From: Daphnia carinata
Lineage: Eukaryota; Arthropoda; Branchiopoda; Diplostraca; Daphniidae
DNA: 64,000 nt
Assembly (NCBI RefSeq): GCF_022539665.2
Contig: NC_081340.1
Span: forward strand, 4,835,357 to 4,899,356
Direction: 5' to 3'
Position numbers and translations under genes: made by a program
The notes under the pieces: generated by a model
Database searches by the model: none
Seen by the model: only the letters and a program-made list of their open reading frames with translations
Told to the model about the DNA's origin: nothing
Shown: positions 37,453 to 48,196 of the stretch, in pieces
Numbering within the stretch: position 1 is the first letter of the stretch
Layout: each line of letters starts with the position of its first letter

Positions 37453-40031
37453 GGGTTAACTTGCAAGACATAATACAACATAAAACACAACACAACCATA
37501 CCACGAAGACGAGGCGACCACGAAGTGACGAAGAGGCGATAACGGAGGCGAAGACGGCATGGCCACGAGGCGAAGACGGGACGATGGGCGAGGTGAAGAA
37601 GGGGCGACGGGCGAGGTGAAGACGGCGCGACCACGAGGCGAAGAAGGGGCGACGGGCAAGGCGAAGACGGGGCGACTGGCGAGGCGAAGTCGGGACGACG
37701 GGCGATGTGAAGACCGGATGACGGGCGATGCGAAGACGGGACGACGGGCGATGCGAAGACGGGACGACGGCCGAAGCGAAGACGGGACGACGGCCGAAGC
37801 GAAGACGGAATGACGGGCGAGGTGACGACGGGCGTGGCGAAGACGAAGAAGGCTTTGTTCTAAATCGTAAAAGTAAAGAAAAAGAACTAAGTAGTGGGAA
37901 ATATAAGATTGTTGTTGTAACCAAACGTTGAAGGCAATTTGACTTACTTCTGCTGTCCGATGGCTAGAAAGACTGTAGGGCCAGCAAATAGGCAGCAGAC
38001 GGCTAAGAGTTGGCAATTCTATGGTTGAATGTTCAATTTAAATAAAAAAGCAAACTATATGAGGCACAAGAGAAATTAAAAATACCAGTAGAAATTGAGT
38101 TGAGGTACATGTATGTGTCTGTTGGTAGGCTAAGTAGAGATTACAACTGCCATAATGACTGTCAGTACAGTTGACACTGCAACGAAGATGAATATGGTGC
38201 ACCACTCAGATCATGATTGACAGGAGACCATGAGTGGTTAAAGAGTAGAAGAACGATATTATGGTATTCCTACCCATAGGATTTGCATCTTTGGTGATGT
38301 TCCTCAATGGGAAGTATTCTTTACAAATGAAGTTTCATGAGCTAAACCTAAAAAGCAAAATCCGTCAATGAGATTCTGATAACAAAATATTAGTCTTATA
38401 CCTCTCAATGAGCACTGGTATAGTTTGATGTCTGCAACGTAGTAGGTTGCTAATAGTTTTTTGGTTTGACAGCTGGCATAGGTGATTACAAGATATGTAC
38501 CATAAATACCAAGCATTCTGTGGGCTTCACTTCCAAAACACACTCGGGGATGAAAACGAACAGAAGCACCATTAGATTTTCTTGAGTTTTCCATTGGAAT
38601 ATGACATATTTAACAGAAACTTTCGAACACAGCTTTCACCGCTCCCATTTAGTCAGCAAGTAAATAGTGGCACAGCAGCGTCATCTTGTTTTCCAATTAA
38701 CAACCGAAAAATTCATCAAAATTGAAAGTCTTGCTTTTTTGAGACGGGAACTGCACTGATGTGAACTCTTTAAACATACTTTTAGAGCTTGAATCCCCCA
38801 CCCCCCCACCCACACCCATATTGGCTGCTACCATTTCAATTTTAACAAATACAGCGACCAAAACCACGAACGGCATTTTAAAAATATAGCGATTTAACAT
38901 GTTTTTGAGCCCGATTTTTTCACTGTCTTTTATTTATTTATCCAAAAACCTAGATATTTCTAGGAAAATACATGATTTGGGTTCACAGTTCAACAAGGAT
39001 GCTGATTGCGCTTCACACACATCTAGAAATTTCGCAAGTTGACGTATCTCTGGATTGTTAGCTAGTCAACACCTGTATGGTAATACACTTCTTTTTTTTA
39101 ACAGCTGCAATGGTATTTCGGTTTTAAGTTCCACGGCAAAATTTCTCCACTGAGATAAGCACGCCAATTGTGCGTTATCTTGTGCCTATTTTCAATTAAA
39201 TGGATACGACGTCACTTTTCTGCTCGGAAGAGCTCACTTTGGCCTGGAATATTGTTTTGAATGGTGTAATTAGTATACATTGCATACATTAGATTGAATC
39301 AATTACTTTTTGGCATACGTTCTTTAATTGTGTGAGGCTGCCAAATCGTCGACAGGCGGTATCTAAAGGAGGAAATCAGCTAAGAGCTTGCGGACTCATC
39401 AATAAATGCAAAACTATTAAAAAATTATAAAGATAGCCTGAAGTCCTTCAGTACACGTATCATCGCCAGCGTGGGCACAGGTGATTTTTCCATGTTCATT
39501 GTTTTAGATCACCAAACTCTACTAGATGAATCAAGAGGAAATAAGGTTACACGAACAGAAAATTAACCATACAATTCAACTGATAGATAAAAATACCATG
39601 ATGTGTGGAAGTGAAAACACCACATCACAACTGTTAAAACTGTCAGAACATTCACCATGCATGCAAAACATTTTCTGATTCATTAATGTTCATCACCTAG
39701 CCTATACCAAGAAAACCAAACACAATTAGTGCGGAACATTTTGCTGATGAGAGTTAACATATACCTGATAAATTTACTGCAGACCAGCAATTCCTGATGG
39801 ACTCCCACACAACATTCCAGATAAACAAAACAGTAGTAATTCCTAAACAAACATCTTGCAATAGTGGTAAATATAATGCAGTAACTGGTAAATATAACAT
39901 CTCACATGAACAACAAATGTGAACGGAACCATTCGAAAATGAAGTAAACAATTTCAAAAATGAATTTGCACAAAAAGGATTTTAACTAAAAAACTACTAG
40001 AGAACGAAGTTTTTCCTTCAACCTTTTCCTA
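37453..40031. repeat. Inverted duplicate, block B, right copy
   Basis: Reverse complement of 30709-33390. At its left edge the sequence GGGTTAACTTGCAAG matches the empty side of the piggyBac-like insertion on the left copy, but this copy lacks the MITE and runs into different DNA (37361-37452). It carries its own minisatellite array next to that edge. Confidence 0.85.
37501..37853. repeat. 23-bp GC-rich minisatellite, right array
   Basis: Complement of the left array with the same module types (GACGGGCGA, GACGGCCGA, GGCGAAGAC) but a different order and unit count, so the two arrays have evolved separately after duplication. The open frames through it are again due to the 23-base period. Confidence 0.88.
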
Positions 40032-40329
40032 ATTTAAAAATCAATTAAAGAAACATAATTGCTAAGCAAATCTCACTGTGTACCTTTTTGTTGGTTGAAT
40101 TTGGAAATGGCTTACTAGTTGGAATAAGTTTTTTTCTTTTACCCCAAATTTGCTTTCCGGGCAGCGCACTTCCAACCTTCTCTGCTGATAACAGTATCTG
40201 CATGACCCACTGCAGAATTATCACAAGTGAAGAGGAAATCGGGTCACAGAAACAAAGGGGCCCAGGTACACATTTATTTTCTTTAAATACCATAACGCGT
40301 GAAATAAACGAAACCGAGGAGCTTCGGTC

Positions 40330-41000
40330 ATCATTCTAACTACCATAATTTTTTTGGCACTGAACCTCCGTCAATTTTCTTTCCCAATTCTTTATAATCA
40401 CGAATCTGCCTTTAGAAAAATAAACAAGAATCAGTATAAATTTCTTGTCAATTGAATTACATAACACTGTGGAATCCTAAAGACATAATATTTTGCAAAC
40501 TCTTCGAATCCCTTGAAAGCAGAAAACTTTCTGCTAAAAGGTCCATGTAAGCCAGATACAGGTTAACTGGTACTTTTCGACTGGCATTGGCAGTGATAAA
40601 TAACAAGTAGGATCAAATGCAACTGAGACCTCATCCGACCCCAGACACACCAAAGCCAATTTCAATACCCAACTAAAGAGACCTTCTACTACAGAATCTT
40701 TCTGTATTCTACTTATGATAAGATACCCAACATTCATGTGCAGCTTCCTGAAAAATAAAATGAGTTGGAACACAAATGAACCTTGCTAATAAAAAAAATT
40801 AGCTATTTCACCTCTATTTTGTCAGTGTCCATCGATGCAAGACTTCTTCAAAATCGGATTCAGATGTTCGTCTAAGTCCCCGAGAATAACGTAAGAGTAG
40901 TTCTCGCGAAGCAGGGTGCTGGTATCCGGGAAAATGCAGAGCAAATCTACCGACTGGCAACTTACTCTATTTAAAATCGTTATGATGCACAAGTTAAAAA
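40330..41000 (-). pseudogene. Decayed USP4/11/15-type ubiquitin hydrolase fragment
   Basis: On the minus strand several broken frames follow the order of the USP4/11/15 catalytic domain. They are VGRFALHFPGYQHPASRELL (about 40930-40990; compare family IGKFA-x-FSGYQQ-DSQELL), then SVVEGLFSWVLKLALVC with VSVAFDPTCYLSLPMPVEK (about 40555-40690; family STLVC, VSVTFDPFCYLSLPLP), then LYLAYMDLL, and lastly IRDYKELGKKI with VPKK and MVVRMMTEAPRFRLFHA (about 40310-40415). Frames change between the pieces, stops intervene, the zinc-binding CxxC after LVC is lost, and DSQEL is altered. It is thus a pseudogene or captured fragment. No intact copy is in the window. Confidence 0.68.
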
Positions 41001-41790
41001 CCTAGCTTTTACAAAGCAAGTAAATGGTATACCTTTAATACATTCAAAGGTAATGCATAGTCACCTCAGCAAGGTGTTCGCAAGACCACATCGTTCGTAC
41101 AAGATGGCGCCGAACATTTGCAGTTCTTCCCTTGAATTTCACCTACAAAAAGGAAGTTCTGCCACGTTCGGCTGCCGTGATATAACCAGCCGCTACGACG
41201 TCATGTTAAACGTGTCCATCAGCAGCTCAGCTCAGCACAGCACCTGGGCCATCTAGCGACTAGCCCACTACAAGACTAAAGCAAATATTTTGTTTGACAA
41301 ATAAGACTTCAATTGGGCGTTAAGAACAATGAGTTTGTATAAATTAGCACTTCCTAAAAAGTTAAATTAAATTACAAATGAATTAATTATTAAATTTAAA
41401 AAAATAATTAATGAATTTAGTCTATTGCAAATTTGCTACATCTTTCGCGGATGGCAGTGATGAAAAGAAAAAAAATAAAATAAAATAAATGGAAGTAAAA
41501 TTTGTTGCAAACGAAAAAAACTTTTAAAATGGGATGGGAAGAAAAAAATCTAGATTTTGAAATAAACCACAAAAAAACAAAAAAAACAACAGAAAGACTA
41601 AGAACTTAATCTAATTAATTCAATGTGCGTTAGTTCGCACGATGTTTCGCCGACTAGATCATTCGCAACAACGTGACGTTTCTAATAATAAATTATACAT
41701 CTACTTACTAATGCCATCAACACTTGTTTTTCAAAATACGTGTTAATTTTACCGTTTGATAATAATTTATTGTTTTAAGTTACCTGTATG
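41001..41790. other. Gap between two pseudogene fragments
   Basis: The first part (41080-41250) has higher G+C and an AAGATGGCGCC motif at 41100-41110, resembling a promoter-proximal YY1 site, perhaps left from the 5' region of the USP fragment. The rest is AT-rich and holds nothing I can name. Confidence 0.35.
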
Positions 41791-42545
41791 TTTGACGAGA
41801 GCGGTAAGTTTTCATAAGTTTATCCTGTTCCGTAGATATTTTCTAACTTTTGTCCTCATATAAAAGATGGGACAATCAAACTATTTATAGTATTAAGGAA
41901 CATGAATGATATCTCTAATCTCTTCGTTGAGACTTCCCTGGCACCGTTGACATTCTGTCCATAAACGATTAAACTTCTCTTCGAGAGCATAAAGTTGGCC
42001 AATTTCCCTCTGGTAGAACTCCAATTCTTCCGGCTTGCAAAATCTGTTTAATTGGAACAGTAATTTTAACAAACATCGCCCAGTTAGGCAGAAATTAGAC
42101 TTACTTGCATACAGCACTATCGTCTGGAAGAGCGGTTTTGCATCCAACACAGGTGGATTTACGTGTGGTAACGCTAGCCAATCCACCAATTTTTGAAATA
42201 ACAACTGAAGGCGTTTGGGTATGGTAACCATCTACAATACGGAACGCAAACGGTTCAATTATGTCAAGCAAATAAATGCGACGAGTCCGTGTTTACGTAA
42301 CAACAATGATTCCGCTTTAGATCCAAGTATGGGTACAAAAATCCAAACAAGGGGTTTTGAAAGCTGATTTTCCAAATAGTATTGAGCATCAATATGTACC
42401 CTGTGTTCCAGGACAAAAATCGGGTCTTCCGCCTAAAGAAGACGTATGAAAACTTAATAGTTCATGAGAAATTTGAAATCCAAAGACGAACCTTGAGGTT
42501 CGTTTTTAGCAGCTGCGATAATGATATACATACGCATCTTCTCTG
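41791..42545 (-). pseudogene. POLD1: Decayed C-terminal fragment of DNA polymerase delta catalytic subunit
   Basis: Minus-strand exon remnants follow POLD1 in order. 42540-42470 may hold YIIIAAAK. 42432-42297 reads [20 protein letters not shown], then [12 protein letters not shown]. 42231-42115 reads SKIGGLASVTTRKSTCVGC then LPDDSAVC. 42043 to about 41900 reads KFCKPEELEFYQREIGQLYA then FNRLWTECQRCQGSLNEE. 41860-41800 reads DCPIFYMRTKVRKYL. Between the last two parts the expected CTSR is replaced by stop-containing sequence with no good splice sites, which removes a cysteine of the iron-sulphur CysB motif. The 5' side is cut by the retroelement-like repeat. Introns are retained, so it arose by DNA duplication, not reverse transcription. 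Confidence 0.82.
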
Positions 42546-43075
42546 CATAGCACAATTATTTTTGCAACTTCTGAAAGGCAAAGTAACCCTTTCAAAGTTG
42601 CCGTCAACCAAGGCAGGGGGAGACTCTGCCTTGGTTGACCCACCGGGGAGATTACCCGGTGATTGGCTAAGAGAAGCCGGAAGAAGAGCCGAAGAAATGG
42701 AACATTTTTACAGGAGCGATTAGCCTTTAATTCGGATTTGTGGGTAGCGACATAGCCCTCCGTGAACACATCATCGAAACATGAGGACCCCCACGTCCCC
42801 TTTCCGGCCAGAGCCCTCCAAACCTCGGTATATGTTGTTTTTATATATACCGTACAGTAGGGGCATGACCCCCTACGGGCTTATTATGAGTCAAGGGGAA
42901 ACGGGGCTACGGAAAGGAAGGGAGCCAAGATATGCACTTGAATATTTTAATATTAAATACCATATGGGAATCCGAATAAAGTATATAGATTCCATGTCAT
43001 CCGTTACGTTAATCATCACAAATTATTCAGTGTCTCGCCTCATTCAAGACTCTTTTCAGATCCAGTGTTGCTATT
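42546..43075 (+). mobile_element. Retroelement-like 3' end, copy 2
   Basis: Second copy of the 34770-35285 repeat, same orientation, about nine in ten bases alike by eye. The frame SALVDPPGRLPGDWLREAGR runs to a stop at about 42723. The hairpin (42857-42863 with 42870-42876) is preserved. Its left edge coincides with the broken end of the POLD1 fragment, so its insertion may have truncated that fragment. Confidence 0.6.
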
Positions 43076-45060
43076 AACCTATTTTAAGAACAGAAAAAAA
43101 ACCGTTAAGCACACAAATTCTTGCTCATGTGTCTTACATGATTCATAGATTCACCGTTTGGCACTCATATAAAATTTGTGGCAGACGCTTGCGAAAAAAC
43201 ATACAAATTGGAAATGGAAGCCACTGCATAAGGCTCTGAACAGAAAATTTTTGTGTAGATCAAGCATGTTCAACAAAAAACACCTCCACGAAAATTCTGA
43301 AAATGAAAAATAATGGCATTACAAGTACTTTATCGATTGACCAAAAACTGAGAAGTACCTAATACATGTTTGATATGGAACTCAGGCCATTTCTAGGTTT
43401 CCGTACGATGGCCAGTTTCGGCAGTCTTCATGGCAATATTCATCAAACCCGCGTATTAGGCATTTTAATGCTTGTTGGCACTCAATCATTTGAGATTTAC
43501 TAATATAACATGCTTTGGGGCTGGTTAATGACAAAAAAATAAATAAATAATTGTATACAAAAATGCCTGTAGTAGAGATGGCGATTTTTTTTGCGATCCT
43601 CTTTCACTTGCCCACAACCTCGAAACCAGCGCATCAGTCATGCGGCAGACTTTAAAAGTTACAGATGAGAATAAATAATATTAAAACAGATTCAATATTT
43701 TTGAGACCAAAGACTCTTCTCCATTACGCACGGCAAGACAATGTAGGTAACCTGTCGGTAGTAAGAAGACGTGAATGATTCTGTCGTAAGAGATGTAAAT
43801 GTTGTCCAGCAGTATTTTCTCCGTCAACAATGTTTAGCGTGACGGGCAGGAAGATGAAAAGGTAAATAATGTAAGATTAAACCAAATACCTAAAATGGAT
43901 TACCAATGTTAGGTATCTAATGCTGATGGAGAATATCATCATTTAACAAAAAGCTACCATGTATAAATTAAAAAAAGTTTTAGATACTTGGCATTATCCG
44001 ACTGTAATACAAATACATTGAATTTCGAACATGAGCAGATTGTAAATTTTGACAAAACCAAATAACCTTAATATGGTCTAGGAAAAGAGAGGAGGAGCAG
44101 ACTAGGAACCAGATTTCAACCAAAACTTCAACAGTTGTTGGATGCACAACCGACGAAGCCTTGTGAACAAATTCAACTCATCACCTATGAAAAATATAGA
44201 TATATATACCTGCATATTTAACGGCTACCGACAAAATTGTAAAAAGTACATGCTCACATTCACACGCACAATGATTTGACACATTTTGAGTCACTTTACA
44301 AGCTTATGTGTCAACAAACATTCACTCTTGTAATGAAGTTCCGTTAATAATGTTGTGGTGGCACTGTGCCCTATGACAGAAAAATTTTGAACAGAACTGT
44401 GAAACCATCGCCTGAATGGTTGCTACGAATGATTCACCACTGTGATGGACTACCTAATGCTTATTGGCGGTAAATCCGAATCCGACAATTAGTTATTTAA
44501 TTAACGAAACGTAGCAACACAAGAAAGTTCGGACTGCTGTCTGCCAAGGTGCAGGAGAGGGAATTAGATCTACATTGTTGTCAGATTTGTCTTTCCCCTT
44601 CTCTGCCAATTCCCGACTTTTTTTTATTTTTTCGTTTTTTAAAATGGCATCCTATGAAATTCGATGAAAATCACACAGTATAGTCTAAATTTAACGCTAA
44701 TTCAGAAAAAGCCACTCGTTTTCTTGTATAGTTAGCCGTTTTTGAATTAAACCGAATATTCATGCAAAAAGCAAGAATGGTGGTGAAAATAAATGTATTA
44801 AATTCTTGTACCACTGGCACTAGGCCATGTTTGAGCGGCATGATGGTGTCAGGAAAACACTAGCAGAAGGTTTTTCCCATGAAAAAAAAATGTCACTTGC
44901 TAAAGAGATTGCCATGCAGAAATTTAACAACTGTTAAGAACATAATTACGACGACTAGTTTACAAGAATGATAGATAAGATGAAATCGCTTGTAGTCTGG
45001 ATATGAAAAAACGCGGTAAGTCCGCACCGAAAAAAGAAAATTATGTGAAAGACAAACATA
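43076..45060. other. Intergenic AT-rich DNA
   Basis: About 2 kb with no supported exon, repeat or RNA gene on either strand. Short frames in it carry no recognisable motif. Confidence 0.5.
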
Positions 45061-45093
45061 TTTGTTGACCCATGACTATCAGTGAAATTTCAG

Positions 45094-45398
45094 GGAAGCA
45101 ACTAAAGAAGATGATGATGGCTTCTTGGTTTCAGATGTAGCTGATCTAGTTGCCGGGGAGAAGAGGAAAAGAGCTGTGTTGAATGCTACCGGAAAAACAA
45201 ATTGAGGTAATGTTACATACACATAAAAACCACTTGATGCAACAATCACTTTTGTTCATTCGGAAAATTTCTAAGCTTTGCATGAGTTTAAGGATTTGTC
45301 TTGTGAGGGGGAGCCCTCTCTTCAGAATTGGTTGGAAAGAGCTATGAATGGGCTAAAAAACATATCTGCCCATTCCAGTAGAAATCTTGGTGTTGCTT
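45094..45398 (+). pseudogene. Unidentified exon pair, probably a gene fragment
   Basis: After an acceptor (ATTTCAG at about 45087-45093) an open stretch reads EATKEDDDGFLVSDVADLVA then EKRKRAVLNATGKTN and reaches TGA just before a donor-like GAGGTAATG (45204). A second open stretch, from about 45286 to a good donor (GTAAGT at 45400), reads FKDLSCEGEPSLQNWLERAM then LKNISAHSSRNLGVA. Codon use looks coding, and the acidic/basic first part looks nuclear. I do not recognise the family. The stop before the donor and the lack of a further exon suggest a fragment. Confidence 0.4.
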
Positions 45399-45533
45399 GT
45401 AAGTATGACTACTTGTGATCCCAGTGATACACGAAAAAACATTCTGCTCTATCATTTATTCAACCATCTTTCTCATCCATTTTTCCTCACTCATAAAAGA
45501 ATGCAAACATGTAGTCATGGAAGAAACAGTTAA

Positions 45534-47281
45534 CTATGTTTCAGACATTTCTAGATATTCAAAGAGCTGAGCTACAGTAAACACATTTTGAGTGTTTTTG
45601 GTCAAATCATGCAGTTCTACTAATGGTACTTGCTCAATGGACTTCCTCCCTAAAACGACAATATATGGATATCCCATGCGCTTAGCCTCTATTAGTTTTT
45701 TGCCTATTGTTGCACTTCTGTCATCCAGGATAACATCTTGTGTAAAGGGTTTTATTTGGTCTATTTGACTAGCTACAAAATGGGCAAGAGAAATTGCTGA
45801 TTCTTCTTTGCTGCCCACCTAAAATTTTAAATATTCATTAGAGGGGTACTTCTGATCAAAACGGTAGTCATTTGTAATTTTACCTTGGGTGCAACCACGC
45901 AAACGCTGTAGGGAGCAATTAATTTTGGCCATCTAATTTCACTGTCTGTTGCCAGAACTTCAACAGACGCTGCCAAGATCCGGCTGATTCCAATACCGTA
46001 ACAGCCCATTTGACAAACTGAACGAGTACCATCATCGGAGCTGAAAAATGCGTTCAGTACTTGGGAATACTTGGTTCCAAGGAGAAAAGTGTGTGCAACC
46101 TTATTAATAATATAACTTGGTTAACGAAAAATACAAAGGATGGAAGAGCTACTGTTATTTACTACCTCTATTCCTTTAGTGTCTTTCATGTTGGTGCTTC
46201 CACATTTCTTACATATATCAAGTGGCGAAAGTTCTGCATTGGTTCCGAAGTGACAAACAGGACATAGCCTTAAATCATCTTCACCAATGGATGATGGAAA
46301 ATGATATTCATGGGAAGACAGACCTCCAATGTTTCCAGTGGAACCGGCAACTAAAAACGATATTAGAATGTTACGTGAATAATTAGCCAGAAAACTTTCC
46401 GATACCTTTGATGAACGGTGTGTTTAGACGTTGGAAAATGGTGTCATACGCCTTGCATACCAATTCGTACGTCTGTAGGGCTGTCTCGGCATTTTTATCG
46501 AAAGTGTATAAATCTTTCATCGTAAACTCCCTACTCCGTAGTAAACCAAAACGTGGTTTAATCTCATCCCTGAACTTGCTGGTAATTTGATAGAGTTTCA
46601 AAGGCAGTTGTTTGTGGGTCAACTGCGGCAAGTATGCAACCAAATCGGTTATGGCTTCCTCATGGGTCTGCAAAAATAAACATCTTGTTGATCAATTAAC
46701 CACTGTGTTGTGCAAAATGGAATACCTTACTGGACTAAGCACATAGTCTCTATCATGTCTGTCCTTGATGGTTAGTAACTCCAGCCCAGTGGACTCCCAT
46801 CGTCCTACCACAAACCTTTTTTTCAATTATTTGTGAATTGAAAGCATTGCACATTTTGCTCCTTCTCACCTGTTGTTTTCCACAGGTTACCAGCAGTCAA
46901 AATAGGGAGTTGAAGCTTTTGGCACCCCACATTTTTCAGCTCTTCATCAACAATCTTTACTAGTTTTTCCAGAGACCTTATCCCTAGGGGAGTCAGCACA
47001 AGCAATCCGGGGCTGCTTTGCCGAACAATGCCCAACTCACTGAACAACTGCAAGGAATGCAATGTGAGCTGTGGATAGAACTATAAACCATGTATAATTT
47101 AGAATACCTTTTGACTCTTTGAAGTTGGTTCATCTTTCTTTATTGTTGCATCTTTTGGAGGCAGGCAAATCGGTTGAAAAAGTGAAGAGACGGTCGAGAC
47201 ACATTTTACATCCCATGCAGCACCTGTGGCACCCAAATAAAATTTGACTAACTGCTTACAGTTTTTTTGTATTGGAATCAT
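45534..47281 (-). CDS. PARS2: Mitochondrial prolyl-tRNA synthetase
   Basis: Bacterial-type class II synthetase charging mitochondrial tRNA-Pro. Exons 47281-47108, 47047-46870, 46804-46731, 46667-46406, 46350-46166, 46099-45884, 45818-45534 encode 457 residues, close to the family. Class II elements in order are [16 protein letters not shown] (motif 1 region), [31 protein letters not shown] (motif 2) and [14 protein letters not shown] (motif 3). The C-terminal anticodon-binding domain has [20 protein letters not shown] and [11 protein letters not shown]. The start [18 protein letters not shown] gives a basic presequence. A GTG/ATG question remains: an open frame above it (47328-47513) is separated by a stop and is not used in this model. 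Confidence 0.93.
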
Positions 47282-48196
47282 GCTCCTATAGTTTTGCTGG
47301 CTTAGATGAATGACCACCGATTGAAACTTAAGCGAGTTCGTATCGTCTGCTTGTTTGTATTCTGCAGATTAAGCAGCATTGCCGCTGCCCGTCTATGTTC
47401 ACGCATTTCCTATAGACAAGTGAACACTGGACAGTTGCGCTTGCGCAATACCGCGATAGACACTGGCCCACTTGATACAACTTTTTCAGTGCCAAATGCG
47501 GTGAAAATGGCATAGGTTTTGTTAAGAAATAAATTTAAAAAGCACACATTTTAGGAGAAAATGATTATCATCTTTTATTGACTTTCGGGTAATCTACACG
47601 TGTTCGGGGGCGGCAAGAAAATCTAGGGCGACAAATGGTCATCCAACGCGAGGCGTTCAATGGGGAGTTAATCCTAAAAGTACAGGGCGAAACGGTTTAT
47701 ATTTCTATCTTTTTTACAATCTCGCACTCAGTTATATTACATTATACACGCTTGATTCACACTGTTGACTTAGCTTCAAGCCACAAGTTATTACCGTATA
47801 GCTGCATAGTTAAGTAAAAAATATAGAGCTCAAATGGGCCGATGGGGGGTGGACAAAGTGATAATGACGGACTCGTGCTTCTCATCCTATTCCTCTTATT
47901 TGCTCAAGGAAGCAGGTCAGGTACTGGTTAATTCAGCTGCAGAGCTCATTTGACAAATGGAACCACACTTGCTCAAGCTTCACCTCATACATGGAAATCG
48001 ATGATTAGATCAAAATTAAATTGTATATGGAAATTGAGTAAGAACTGGAAGAATTGAAACGACAAAAGGTATGAATTCGTTTTCGGTTTAAGTTCACCTT
48101 AACGTGAACGGGTTACTACAAAGCATTATAGGTAAAGTTTTCCAAACACAAAAAAAAAAAAAAAAAAAAAAAAGAAAAGAAAAATTACAGTAGAAA
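47282..48196. other. PARS2 upstream region and TESK 3' UTR
   Basis: PARS2 starts at the left side and reads away; the TESK stop is at the right side and its 3' UTR reads into this gap. TTTATT at about 47573 is the complement of a poly(A) signal, AATAAA, for TESK. A 20-plus A run lies at 48150-48173. The frame at 47328-47513 (-) has no homology that I can name. Confidence 0.45.

Noticed and set aside
42382-42723. 113-codon frame as a gene across the POLD1/repeat junction
   Set aside because: It reads antisense through the POLD1 remnant and then into the retroelement tail, so it is a chance fusion.
34770-43075. A single LTR retrotransposon bounded by the two direct repeats
   Set aside because: No TG...CA ends, primer-binding site, gag or pol were seen between them, and the interior holds host-gene remnants and an inverted unit instead.
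47328-47513. 61-codon frame above PARS2 as an alternative first exon
   Set aside because: It has a plausible mitochondrial look, but a stop separates it and no donor/acceptor pair joins it in phase; the ATG at 47281 already gives a presequence.
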